From: Ampullaceana balthica | Lineage: Eukaryota; Mollusca; Gastropoda; Lymnaeidae | Reading direction: 5' to 3' | NCBI GenBank assembly: GCA_944989445.1 | Contig: CALYLW010000492.1 | Span: forward strand, 337,501-401,500 | DNA length: 64,000 nt | Shown here: piece after piece, positions 48,263 through 58,719 of the stretch | Position numbering within the stretch: position 1 is the stretch's first letter | Layout: each line of letters starts with the position of its first letter | The notes under the pieces: generated by a model | Seen by the model: the letters and a program-made list of their open reading frames with translations, nothing else | What the model was told of the DNA's origin: nothing | Databases searched by the model: none | Program-made: the position numbers and the translations under genes

Positions 48263-48460
48263 TATATGTTGGATTAAGAGTATTTTTGGATCTAAATTTA
48301 GCTTAGCATTTTTGGAACGGAAATTCAGAGGCACCACATTAGCGAAGCGATATTGCAGTGCGCGATTGCACATACCTCAATCCTGCAAGGGCGGGAATAA
48401 ATGGGAACGTTGTTCAAAGTAAATTTAAGCATTATGATCTGAATACATATGCTTTCACGG

Positions 48461-48563
48461 TTATGCGTTATATAAAATATAATTAATCGAAATTAATCGT
48501 TTAATCGATTAATTTTTTACGATTAATGGAACTAAAAAAAATAATTAATCAGTACCAGCCCTA
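48461..48563. mobile_element. hAT MITE, right part only, duplicate of 34826-35266
   Basis: Shares GCGTTATATAAAATATAATT, CGTTTAATCGATTAATTTTT and the right end CAGTACCAGCCCTA with the copy at 34826-35266. It is followed by the same ATTAATAGTCAA flank, so it is a copy of that very insertion site and not an independent insertion. Confidence 0.85.
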
Positions 48564-48612
48564 ATTAATAGTCAACCATTGTCTCCCACATTATGTTGCA
48601 ACAAAGTCAATT

Positions 48613-48798
48613 TTGTCTTGTCTTATCCATTCTAGCTCCTTATACACAAGAGATTATTGCGTCCACAGACCATGCCGGTCTGTTGGCAAGTGACACAGCG
48701 TTAACAGGCCAGGGCTACGAGGGTTCCACGCATTACCCAGACGCCTTTGTTTCCCGTCGAAGCTGGATGGACTCAGGAACGCCGTTGACCCCGGCAAC
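48613..48798 (-). mobile_element. SINE copy, subfamily A, split by a hAT insertion
   Basis: Plus strand: TTGTCTTATCCATTCTAGC, GCGTCCACAGACCATGCCGG, CATTACCCAGACGCCTTTG, TGGATGGACTCAGGAACGCC, TTGACCCCGGCAAC. The sequence breaks at 48798 and resumes at 52155 with a repeated CCGGCAAC followed by ACCGTGCCCC. Flank on the left equals that of the copy at 35313. Confidence 0.9.
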
Positions 48799-49224
48799 CA
48801 GTGGCGTAGCTAGACCTTTTGCCGCCCGGGGCGGTCTCCAATTTGCCGCCCTTTCTAGGTAAATAGTGTCGTGGTTTTTATAAATTAATAAACATAAATA
48901 AATAATTGTAATTGAAACAAAGTAAAGGTGGCGAACATTTCTACCATTGAATGCCATATTTAAGTTAGTGGCAATAAAGGAGGCCAAATAAGATGTTATA
49001 CCTATAAATACATATTTTTTATAAAAATACGAGATAATTTTTTTTAAAGGCAACAAGAAAGTTACTGAGGTTTCACAATGAGACAAACGAATTCCAAATT
49101 TAAACCAAAAAATTAAATTACCAATTAGTATGCTTTTATTTTGTATTTATGAATTAATGATTTAATTATATTTTTACAAACTAATTGTGTACATTAGTAT
49201 GTAAACATATTATTATTTATATTA

Positions 49225-49750
49225 ACTTCACCGGCGTCTCTCTCTCTCATCATCTCATGGGCTCGGCGGGCGGAAAAACAGAAGTCAAAAATGACCCACT
49301 TCCCATGATCCGATCGAACTGAAATTTGGCACACGGACCCGTCTGACCTAACAATGCATCGTATCAAAATTTCAGATCGATCGAACGTACCGTAATTAAA
49401 TTAATGCATTTTTAGTTTATCCTTATATGAGGTATGTAATTTAAATTCACGATTTGTTATTGTTTTTTTGCCACGTGAAAGTTTGAGCATTGAGGCGACC
49501 CAACGAAACGACGGTGCGCTTTTGTTTACATTTTACGTGTCACTCTGAGCTCGGTCAAGCGAATCGGTGACCAGACTTTTCCCCTCTGCCCCTCCCACCC
49601 ACCCCTCCCCCCTAGGGTAATGAAGCAAACTTGTGTTAAGACAGATTCAGTCTGTAAATGTTTGAAAATAATCAATACTGTTAGTTATGTCTCATATATA
49701 AGGGATTTATAGTCAAAAACTTTGTTTTTACGGGTTTGTTTTATTTATAC
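49225..49750 (+). repeat. Dispersed repeat with GAAATTTGGCACA motif, copy 1
   Basis: Shares TTAACTTCACCGGCGTCTCT, CTGAAATTTGGCACA, TGCATCGTATCAAAATTTCAG, GTACCGTAATTAAAT, TTTTGTTTACATTTTACG, GTCTCATATATAAGGGATTT and CAAAAACTTTGTTTTTACGG with 63183-63640; an inverted, more diverged relative is at 58370-58670. Non-coding. Confidence 0.88.
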
Positions 49751-49842
49751 ATTTATTTTCCTAACTCTCATAGTAGAGAAAAATCGTGCATTTTGCTATA
49801 AAATTTAAATAATCTGTTATATTTTGTTCTGTAGTCTTAAAT

Positions 49843-50119
49843 CAAGGGTCGGAACTTTTTGTCTGAGAGAGCTATACGTTATTTTTAAAACTAAAATTCA
49901 AGTAAATGTGTGCATTTTGTGTAATTTCAAAACTAAAAGTACCATAATTATGTCTCTTAATTCTTTTCTAATAACATTGTTATGCTGTTTATTGTTTATG
50001 CATTCAGAGGAATCTGAATAAACGTTTTTTTAAGAATAGTCGAACATTTGGTCTGAGAGCCAGATGCAGCCATCAATAGAGCCACATCTGGCTCGTGAGC
50101 CATGGTTTCCCAACCCCTG
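49843..50119. mobile_element. hAT MITE, 277 bp, nested in a hAT element
   Basis: Left end CAAGGGTCGGAAC and right end GTTTCCCAACCCCTG are imperfect inverted repeats. Target duplication TCTTAAAT at 49835-49842 and 50120-50127 is identical. Sub-terminal CTGAGAGAGC / GGCTCGTGAGCC blocks are typical of hAT MITEs. Confidence 0.9.
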
Positions 50120-50289
50120 TCTTAAATCATGCACTCATTGTGGAACGAAGATAATTTTTTTTATCAACTTCAGTTTGGAGAAGCTCCTTCACAACTAGTG
50201 ACACTGATAACAATAATTGTTATAAAAATTCTTAGAATACAAAATACACAAATAAATTGAGCAATGAAAACTATATATTTAAGCTTTAT

Positions 50290-51200
50290 TTATAAACTAA
50301 TACGACAAGGGGCCTTTTCCTCCATTTTCCAACGCAATGACTCTTTTTGTAGTGTAGGTACAGCAACAAAACCTGGATCATTTTTCTTTCATTATGGAAC
50401 TGTTCTTTATCAATGTCAATAAAATCATTTATTTGACATCAATTTCTTCACTTAGTAGGTTACATGGGATTATACAAGAATATTTTCTTACATGGACATG
50501 CTACTGATCAAAGATTTCTTTTAATTCCTTTATAATTCGATCCATGGATTAAAACATTTCTCGTTGTACTTCATGTTCTAAAGATAGGACCACGTCTTGT
50601 GAATTTTCCCCACTCACATGTTTTTTCCCTCCGAACTTGGCGTTTTCTTTATTTTCTACAAAGTAAATAAACGATTCTACAACTTTAACTTCGCCAACAT
50701 CAATAACTACGTATCTTTTAATTTGACTAGTTTAATATTTGTGGGAAATATTTTGAGAGCTGTCAAATATCATACAACATTTTTTAGCTTGCTTTAATTG
50801 GTCCATTATTGTTTTTCTCGCTGCACCTCTCAATAGGTCTATGAATTCATTTTGAATCATTTTCCACTAATAGGAGACACTATATTTATTACCCATCTTA
50901 ATTTGTACTAAATGTTCACATAATACTGGGTCGTACTTGGCCAACAAGTCCAAAAACTCTAGAAAATTTCCTATATTTTCAATTGAATTGGTGTCTTCCT
51001 CATGAATACTTTCACGATGACCTCTCAACGCCAAATTTTGTTTTGCTAAGAATCTAATTATATCAAGTATTGTGAGAATTTCCTTTCATTTTTTCTTATT
51101 TCTTTATCAATATTCTGTTGTTGTAGATTATCAAAAGTTGCACCATGTCCAATTCTTATTTCTAATTCCTTCCATTGGGAAAATGATCGAATCTGCAGTA
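50290..51200 (-). pseudogene. hAT (ZMYM1-like) transposase relic inside the 48799-52154 element
   Basis: Minus-strand blocks match the first half of ZMYM1-type hAT transposases in order: FSQWKELEIRIGHGATFDN (about 51190-51130), NLALRGHRES-like residues near 51020-51050, ENIGNFLEFLDLLAKYDP-like residues near 50930-51000, and EHLVQ further on. Many stops and frame changes interrupt it. Only short pieces are open, so no active protein is expected. Confidence 0.75.
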
Positions 51201-51279
51201 GACTCAACTCGTGTTGGCTTATTCAGTAGACTCAATTCATGTTGACTTATTCAGTAGTCTCAACTCGTGTTGACTTATT
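51196..51279. repeat. 28-bp tandem repeat, 3 copies
   Basis: The unit CAGTAGACTCAACTCGTG..TTGRCTTATT is repeated three times with few changes, inside the hAT element near the 5' end of its transposase relic. Confidence 0.88.
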
Positions 51280-52154
51280 TTGAGATTAAATTTCCACTAT
51301 TTGTTAAAACTATTTTCCGTGTTAAAATTTGATTGGAAAAAATAACCAAACAGTTGACAGCAAAAACAATATATAATTTTCTTCAATGGTGAATACACCA
51401 ACCACGATCTTAACAAATTTTCACCATTATGCAAAATTTGGGGGGAAAAACAACAATCGTGATTAATCTTTCTTGTGAAAAATCGTAATAATTTTCACTA
51501 AAGTATACTAATTCAAACTATCTAAACATTACTTTAATAGGATATGCATAAAAGTTTTAGTGAATAAACGTATTTTAATGAAACACACACATTTTGTTTG
51601 TGCTACTTTAATGAAAAAAACAAACAAAAAGAAAAACAAAAAATTAATTTTAAATAAATTACCTTAGAATAATTTTCGTAAACTTTAACAGTAATATAAA
51701 TTACTACTTGTAAGTTAAAAACAATATTTGAACCACAATGCCATGTGGGTACTTTTTCGCATATCATTCTGTGCATGTCGAAAATCCACGCAATAACTGT
51801 CGCGGCGATATTAATAGTATATTCGGTCCAGCAGTGATGTGTTCTTTGTGTTGTTTTCTTATAAAAAGCGTCATCTGTGATGTATACCGCTTAATTTTCA
51901 AAAGAAATCGATACAATTTTTAAACGATTTTAAATTTCTTAACGGTTATGCGTTAGTTATAACAAACAGTATGTAATTTAAAAAAATGTATTGAGAATCC
52001 GTTAATTACGACTCGAAAGTAAGAATATTTTCCCCGGGTTTTCCTCTTTCAAGAGAAAAAGGGCGGTTGTCCGAAAGGACTGTACTTTTCAAATGCCCCC
52101 AAATGCCGCCCCCAAATCGTGTGCCGCCCGCCCCTCCCCCTAGCTACGCCGCTG

Positions 52155-52846
52155 CCGGCAACACCGTGCCCCTATAATTTTAATTGTTGATTTTGTTTCT
52201 GAGTTCAAGTTACCAATCTTATGAAACCGAATGATAGATTAAAACTGATTTTTTTTTGGTGTGGATTTATTGTTAACCGATGGATAAGAAAATCATTAAA
52301 TTTCATTGGCATTGTATCCCTAAAAATAGGGATCGAAGTCAAGTGGCGTGCCACTTACTTACATATAGTTTATGGAGACATGCTGTATGTAGTTTTGTTA
52401 TACGGTAGTTAAGAAAACAAACATATAGATAACTTTAATATATTAATTTCATAGTTTCTCTAAGTATAAATTAATTCAAAATTTAAAATGTATTTTTTAA
52501 AAGTTGAATTTAATCTTTTGTAAACCTAAGTTTAAATTACTTTAAAAAAATTTTTTTTTAGTAACACAAGTTAATAATAATATCTCTCACAGTATTGTAA
52601 TTTAAATTTCAAAAGAGTAATAACAATTCTTATCTTTTAAACTAAATTAAAATTTTCTCAAGAGCAACGCATTTGATAAAATATATTTGTACCGGTGCTT
52701 TGTGGTGCAGCGATTACGGGCAAATAAATTGTAATGCACATCAGATGTTGACAATAAAAATTTATTTTAAGATAGTGTTCTTTCTCACTGACAAAATATC
52801 TATCTATATATATAATTCGACAGAAACTAGAGCAAGCAAGACGCAT
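52155..52846 (+). repeat. Second target copy, SINE remnant and dispersed repeat copy 3
   Basis: Begins with CCGGCAAC (target duplication) and the remaining SINE bases ACCGTGCCCC. It then runs through the dispersed repeat shared with 35474 and 42187 (AATTGTTGATTTTGTTTCT, GTAACACAAGTTAATAATAA, CTCAAGAGCAACGCATTTG, GGTGCAGCGATTACGGGCAA, GAAACTAGAGCAAGCAAGAC). No coding content. Confidence 0.9.
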
Positions 52847-53034
52847 ATTATGGCTTAGGAAATTAACGATTAATTAATCGGACCGCGCCGGTCCGTGGAC
52901 CATCAGCTGCCGGTCCACGGAATTTATCAAGAAATGAAAAAGAAATCTTATTATAATCATTACGATTTTCCATAAGCATGAGAACGAATAAGAGAGTGTA
53001 TAACATTGTCAACCCGCGTCGTTTGATATCAATA

Positions 53035-53852
53035 CACGGTGGCTCAAAAAAAAGTGGGACCGTCTTGTATAATTTCAAATAATATTTTTTTTTGTAACTG
53101 TTTTCTACAAAACATCAAGTAAATTGTTGCCAAATGTTAATTTATATAAAATCAGAATTCAAATTCAATGTGTCCTCCTCGACTCTCAACAGTTTTTTCT
53201 AAACGTCTTCGCCACTGGTCAATGCTCTTGTTTATAATCCGCTGAGACAAATGTTGCCACTCTTCAACAATGGCCAATTTCACTTGTTCTATTGTTGCAA
53301 ATTTACGACGAAAGTAGACTTTTTGTTGGAGGGCACCCCAAATATCATAATCTACCGGGTTTAGATCCGGGCTATTTGGTGGCCACATGTCTGGTTCAAT
53401 GAAGGTGACATTCTCTCGACGAAGATAGTTTATCGTGTTTCTTGAACGTGTGTGAAGGAGCTCCGTCTTGTTGCAGTGTCCAGTTGTGATGATTACATCT
53501 TACTCGAATATCCGGAAGCAATCCTTGTCTTAGGACGTGATCACAATAATACTCACTGTTCATTTTCACTCCAGGCTCAACAAATACTACACTGTTTTTT
53601 CCCATTCGAGACACACCTACCGAAACCATGATGCCAGGAATGAAATGTTCACGTTCGCGTATGAGTCTCGTTGAAGGAACTTGTTTTTTCTTTTTTGCTT
53701 AAGAATAAACACGATCATCTTGTGAATTTACTGGTGTGGCGAGAGTAAATATCTTTTCGTCTGTAAACCAAATGCTTCTTATACTTCTATCGTTTTGAAA
53801 CCTACACACACAAAAAAACTCTAGGCGGTCGCACTTTTTTGGGGCCACCCTG
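53035..53852 (-). mobile_element. Mariner-type element, 818 bp, internally deleted
   Basis: Terminal inverted repeats of about 30 bp: left CACGGTGGCTCAAAAAAAAG, right end complement CAGGGTGGCCCCAAAAAAG; both are flanked by TA (53033-53034 and 53853-53854), the Tc1/mariner target. The minus strand carries only the catalytic half of the transposase; the DNA-binding N-terminal part is missing between the right end and about 53790. Full-length relatives are usually about 1.2-1.3 kb. Confidence 0.93.
53152..53790 (-). pseudogene. Mariner transposase catalytic domain, N-terminally deleted and frameshifted
   Basis: All three catalytic Asp positions of a DDE/D transposase are visible: IWFTDEKIF (Asp codon 53759-53761), LQQDGAPSHT (53465-53467) and PPNSPDLNPVDY (53365-53367). 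The spacing between the second and third is about 33-34 residues once the frameshift at about 53445 is allowed for, which fits the mariner DD34D group. There is also an in-frame stop at 53699-53701. The C-terminus ends QWRRRLEKTVESRGGHIEF. The helix-turn-helix region is absent, so the copy is dead. Confidence 0.92.
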
Positions 53853-53856
53853 TATA

Positions 53857-54545
53857 TTATATTATAAGGATGACTTGAAGGGAGAGTATTTCTTTTCTAC
53901 TTTATTACCAACTAATACAACTAGTTCTGAAATAATCAAGGCAATTCACGATTACATTGTTGGCAAATGTCAGATAGAATTTCAATTATTGTGTTGGTGT
54001 GTGTACGGATGGCTCTGCGGTCGCATGTCTGGGCGACGTTCCGACCTTGTCAACAAGATTAATGAATTAGCCCCAGAATGCAAGTTTACCCACTGTTTTA
54101 TTCACCGTGAATCTTTAGCCACCAAGCAAATGTCAACAGAACTAAACAACGTGGTCAACGAAGTTGTAAAAATTGTGAGCTATTTAAAGACAAATGCTTT
54201 AAATTCAAGATTATTTACTGCATTATGTGACGTAATGGCTGCGGAACACAAACTTACGGTACGCTGATTTGCATTGGTTGTCTCGAGGCAAAGTACTGTC
54301 ATGAGTGTTTGAATTGCGAAGAGAGCTCGACCAGGTTCTACAGGAGAAAAATCCAGATTGGTCTCAACTATTTCAAAATGTAAATTGGGCAGCCAAGTTG
54401 GCTTACTTGGCTGATATCTTTTCCATTTTTAATGAGCTCAATATCTCCATGCAAGGAAGGATGGCTCCATTATTTACAATGGCAGACAAGATTGATGGAC
54501 AGAAACGCAAGATAGCAACATGGAAGAGTCGAGTGTCAACCAGGG
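53857..54545 (+). pseudogene. ZBED5/SCAND3-like hAT transposase relic
   Basis: Plus-strand frames show YKDDLKGEYFFSTLLPT, then THCFIHRESLATKQM (about 54090), then VNEVVKIVSYLKTNALNSRL, then LHWLSRGKVLS (about 54270-54300, crossing a frameshift), then NWAAKLAYLADIFSIFNELN. These are the conserved middle segments of ZBED5/SCAND3/FAM200-type hAT-derived proteins. The N-terminal part (BED finger and DExTD block) is missing on the left, where the mariner element lies, and the C-terminal dimerisation region is cut off at about 54540 by another repeat. Confidence 0.88.
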
Positions 54546-54825
54546 GTGGATTTAAGACTGCACGGGGCCCCTGGCTGCAATTCAAACTGGGGCCCTATCC
54601 AGCTAGCGTCCCTATAAAATGATTGCTAGCAGCTAATATAAGACTGTAACTTGTAACTATAGATAGTCCATTGGTTCCTTGTTCATAATGTGTCCGTACT
54701 CCGGGATTGGATTCATAACAAAAAACCGAACACAAAGAAATAACTATGTGCCTGGAAACTAAAATTGAGTGTAAAAAAGATAATTTAAATTTAAAAAAGA
54801 CAAATGAAAAAAAAACATATACCCC

Positions 54826-54891
54826 GGCCGGGAATTGAACCCACTACCGCTTGTGCCACAAGACAACACGTTGCCCCAAGACCACAAAATC
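54826..54891 (-). other. tRNA-like sequence (SINE head or tRNA relic)
   Basis: On the minus strand, GTGGTCTTGGGGCAACGTG leads through an anticodon-arm-like CTTGTGGCACAAG to GGTTCAATTCC, a perfect box B, and CGGCCGGGGT. Box A is imperfect (T where A is expected) and no acceptor-stem pairing of a functional tRNA is apparent. Likely the head of a short SINE. Confidence 0.55.
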
Positions 54892-54990
54892 ATGATATTT
54901 GAATAAAATTTAAAAGATATAAATAGTATTCATTAATATGTTCTCTAATTGAGCCAATCAAGTCAAGTTTTTCGATACTGAGGCTACCGG

Positions 54991-57250
54991 CAGGGCCGCC
55001 ACCAGAAATTTTTGGGGCCCTGAAAACTGGGTACGTTGGGCCCTTCTGGGCTCCACATCGTGCCTATGCCTTTTCCCAGGTCCCCACATGCCAAAATCAT
55101 TGAAATATGTATATAAAATGACCAAAATGTAGCTTATTTGACAGTGACAATTCTGGCTGCATTTATAAATACCAATACAAGCGATCTAGGGAGCAAGAAT
55201 TTCCTACTGAATATAAAAAAACGCCACACATTTGCAACAAAAGCAGTAGTCAGTAGTAGAATTTATTTTTTGTTTTATTCATTTATATAAAAAAATAACA
55301 ACAAAAGCAATAGTTAAAAAACAGTAGATCTAATAAGTTTGTGTTCTATTCACTCATATGAAGTACATAAAAAAAAATTAGATCGTTCAATAAGACATCA
55401 TTTGAAGTTTAAACATTTTTACATACCAAGGGAAATAGCAATGTTTATTACTGGAATTTTCATTTGAAATATGAAATATAGTAACATCCGGGGATATCAC
55501 AACATGTTATTAATATTTAAGTGTGTGAGCTCTTGTTTGTATATTTACTGTGATGAGGAGGACCACCTTCTTATTTTCATATTAGAAAAAATCACGTATA
55601 ACTTCATTGAAGTTTATTTGCCTGGTAAGTTCGTGTTCGGTTGAAATAATTGACAGTCCATTTAATCTTTCTTGGCTCATGTAGAGGCGATTCACGTTTC
55701 CAAAGAATGTTATTGCATCTCTGCAGCATGACGCAGCATTTACCCCGACCAGATTCAGTCTATGAGCTGCACATGGAGAGAATAGAGCAGCATCATTCTT
55801 TTGTAAAATCCGCGCTTGAACACCTTTCATTTTCACCGCCATGTTTGCGCCGTTGTCAAAACCCTGACCACGACAATCTTTAAGATCAATTCCATGTTCG
55901 TCTAAACGTGAAACGATTGCTTCTGCAATTTCTTCTCCTGTTTTCTGATTGCACGGGAAGAACTCTACAAATCTCTCTTCTGTTGACCATTTGTTCTCAT
56001 CGCTTTTATGGACGTATCGTAATATGAGAACATTTTGTTCTGTATGGGATACGTCAGGAGTAGCATCACATATAAAGGAAAAATAAATTGCTTCCCTTCT
56101 TGCAAGGAAAATCTTGTCCAGAACATGTTTCCCACATAAAGCAATTAATTCGTTTTGTGTCTTCCAGGACAAATAATGATTTCGCATTCTTTCACCTATA
56201 TATATATATATAATGCTCTTTCTTGTCTTTGATGCACTCCAAATGATGTAGCAGCAAATGATCATAGTGAGATACGAGTTATAGTAACCCCAGAAAGTTG
56301 CCATTGTGAGGGTTTCCTATGTCTTGAGATTCTCCGCGAAATGCAAGTCATCTGGAAGCCAGAAACAATGTAACATCCAAGAGTTTACGCAATAGGGCAT
56401 TGAACGTGTCACTTTCACTTTGGAGACGCTGTTGAAAGCTGCTATCAATACCACAAGAACCAGTAACTGATTTTTCCAAAAGTTTCCAAGCCACCTAAGA
56501 ATCCCTATGCAGGGAACTTTTTTCGTTATTCCGTAACCTTTCGTAAAGAAACCTCCACTGTTTTTTTTATCAAAACCTTCTCGTCTTGCCAAAAGGCTAG
56601 TACTGACATGCTGTTCCAGACTTTTACCAGAAGAATAGAGAAGGCACGTGATGCAGCATAGAACATTTTTTTAGCTGCTCCAAACAATCCAATCTCTAAG
56701 TAACTTTTCTCAACTATTGGACAACTGGGAGTGTAACAGACTTTTGTAAAACATTTTGCCAGTTTAGTCTGAAGGCATGGTTTGGATCATTTCTTTTAAC
56801 TGACTTTCAGTTTTTAACTTGCATAAAACGATGCACTGTCTGTGTCGGACGTGCAAGTGTTCTGGCCATCGCCCAGGATGGCTGTATTGGCGAAATTCGT
56901 TTTCATGTTCGACAAAATCATCAACATTATCATTTGCCTCTCCTAATCCTAAATTTGCTGCTAGTTCTACTGTCTTGACCTCATTTGGAGGGTCAGGTGA
57001 TTCGTTTCCAGATCTGATAGTTGCACAACCACGTTTTTGTCTGCAGGCTGCTAATCTTCACGTAGCAGTTCCTGGCGGGATATTGATGGAAAGGAAACAT
57101 CTTCAGGTTTAGCAGAGATATTAGGTTTAAGAGTTTTGCTGTGTGTAAAAGAATATATAATTGGCAATTACATGTTCCTGTTTCTCCCTCTGTTTCTTTT
57201 CCCGTCGCTTTTGAGAACTAGACTTGTGTCGATTCATTTTATGTTCTACT
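54991..57250 (-). mobile_element. hAT element relic (ZMYM1-like), right end not found
   Basis: A hAT-like end CAGGGCCGCCACCAG with GGGGCCC-rich sub-terminus lies at 54991. A minus-strand transposase relic follows, ending with an N-terminal block near 57243 (KSSSQKRREKKQREKQEH, typical of the start of ZMYM1-type hAT proteins). I could not identify the matching inverted end beyond 57250. Confidence 0.65.
55582..56592 (-). pseudogene. hAT (ZMYM1-like) transposase with large internal deletion
   Basis: A 240-codon open frame (55582-56304) holds, in order, LIALCGKHVLDKIF, REAIYFSFICDATPDVSHTE, CRGQGFDNGANMAVKMKGVQ and AAHRLNLVGVNAA. After FFGNVNRLY it jumps directly to SQERLNGLSIISTEHEL, the extreme C-terminus of the dimerisation domain. 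About 300 residues of the normal protein are therefore missing without loss of frame. The upstream part (56305-57243) is broken by stops but retains ZMYM1-type N-terminal motifs. Confidence 0.85.
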
Positions 57251-58369
57251 TTAATCTGTCTGGCAAAAATGATAACTTTATAATGTGATCCAGAGCAGAG
57301 AGTGACCGAGAATTCCTTTTGGCCCCAGGTTATAAGGACTGCTCACACATGGGTGGTGTCACCCTGCGCTAAATTTCTATTAGTTTCTATTGGCTAGTCT
57401 TTGTCCCATGAGTTGTCCACGTGCAAATGACTGGTCAAACCCTACTTTAAAGATTTATATCAGCCATGTCGTGCGTGATCGCATAAATACAGACTCATGT
57501 AGCGTCACCCTAACGGGCCCAATAGACAAAATATTTCACAATGTTACCCTGTCCCAATGTCATGGTCGCACGTTACATCTATTACTGACCACTCACCCCA
57601 ACGGTTATAATATTATTAAGATTCTAAAACCGTAATGACGATACCCTTTATACCAAGACTGCTCAAAAGTACATGGTCAGAACACATCATAATACTTCGT
57701 ACATTTCTTAATACCATAACAATACCAATACAATTATCAATATATCATTATATAACTAATATGTGGGGCACACTGCCACATAACATTGTAGGTACTTTGA
57801 AAATTAATTGAGATATTGTCATAAACTCTAAAACATATATCATTTTGAAGGGCTCGCTCTAAGCTTTCTAAAAACACCAATTTAATCTTGAACAAAAGTT
57901 GAGTTATCATTTTTTGAGTGAATTTTTTAAGCCCCTTGCATATACATATACCATATATTTTACTATAAAAAATGATGACTCATTTTTTAAACTTTTCACC
58001 CGTTTTGCCAATTTTTTTTAATTTTAAAGTTAAAGATAATTGCACCTATTTTTCAGAAGACAATCACATTCTTATCTACAACATTATGAACAATTAACTT
58101 GATACTTTTTAAATTCAATTTATTATTACTGTTAACAGTGCTAGAAGTAGCAGTGTAAATCAAAATCAATTTTCATTATTATGGCCAAAGTAAAGTCCTA
58201 AATTGTCTAAATCATATTAATTATTTTTTTCTTTTTGAAGTACCGGTACATTATTTATTAATATTCTCGATTGAAATTTAAAAAATATGTAATCATCTTA
58301 TGTTTAGAGATTGAATAAGTAAAATGTAAAAAAATCTTTTTTTAAAAAGGACACGCTTTTATTTACAAA
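57251..58369. other. No gene seen
   Basis: Moderate to high AT content, one 81-codon open frame (57390-57635, plus) without recognised domain or splice support. Nothing else identified. Confidence 0.4.
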
Positions 58370-58670
58370 CATTTACAGACTGAAACGCGCTGATTTCCCC
58401 TGCCCTTGATGTAAACACGGGAATTTACGAGGGCTAGAGTGAAACCAGTGAGCCGTGGAGGTCAACTCTAGCAGACGACTATACATTCGAAATAGTGATA
58501 AATAGAGATAAACTAAAAATTGATTAATTTCATTACGGTACATTCGATTGATCTGAAATTTTGATACAATGCATTGTCATCCAAGATCTATCTGTGGTAA
58601 AATTTAATTTTGAGATCTCTATGTCCATCAGAAGTTGTTTAATTTTACGTTTCAAGATTTGAAGGAAGGA
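58370..58670 (-). repeat. Dispersed repeat with GAAATTTGGCACA motif, inverted diverged copy
   Basis: On the minus strand it matches, with more changes, the repeats at 49225 and 63183: TGCATTGTATCAAAATTTCAG, GTACCGTAATGAAAT, TTTTTAGTTTATCTCTAT, and a TCTGTAAATGTTTGTAAAT-like end. Confidence 0.7.
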
Positions 58671-58719
58671 TGGATACAACATACAAACATTGTGACTTAA
58701 ATAAAAGCGTGTAATAAAA

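Larger units (their letters stand above)
48799..52154 (-). mobile_element. hAT element, 3356 bp, perfect 8-bp target duplication
   Basis: Ends CAGTGGCGTAGCTAG and CTAGCTACGCCGCTG are inverted repeats, flanked by the identical duplication CCGGCAAC (48791-48798, 52155-52162) within a SINE. Sub-terminal GCCGCCC-rich blocks are present at both ends. It contains a broken minus-strand hAT transposase (about 50290-51200), a nested MITE (49843-50119), a 28-bp tandem repeat, and a dispersed repeat (49225-49750). Confidence 0.95.

Noticed and set aside
54826..54891. Functional tRNA gene.
   Set aside because: Box B is perfect but box A and the acceptor stem are not, and the context is a transposon mosaic; more likely a SINE head.
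57390..57635. 81-codon plus-strand frame with fairly balanced composition.
   Set aside because: No family recognised, no splice or start support, surrounded by transposon relics; left as unassigned.
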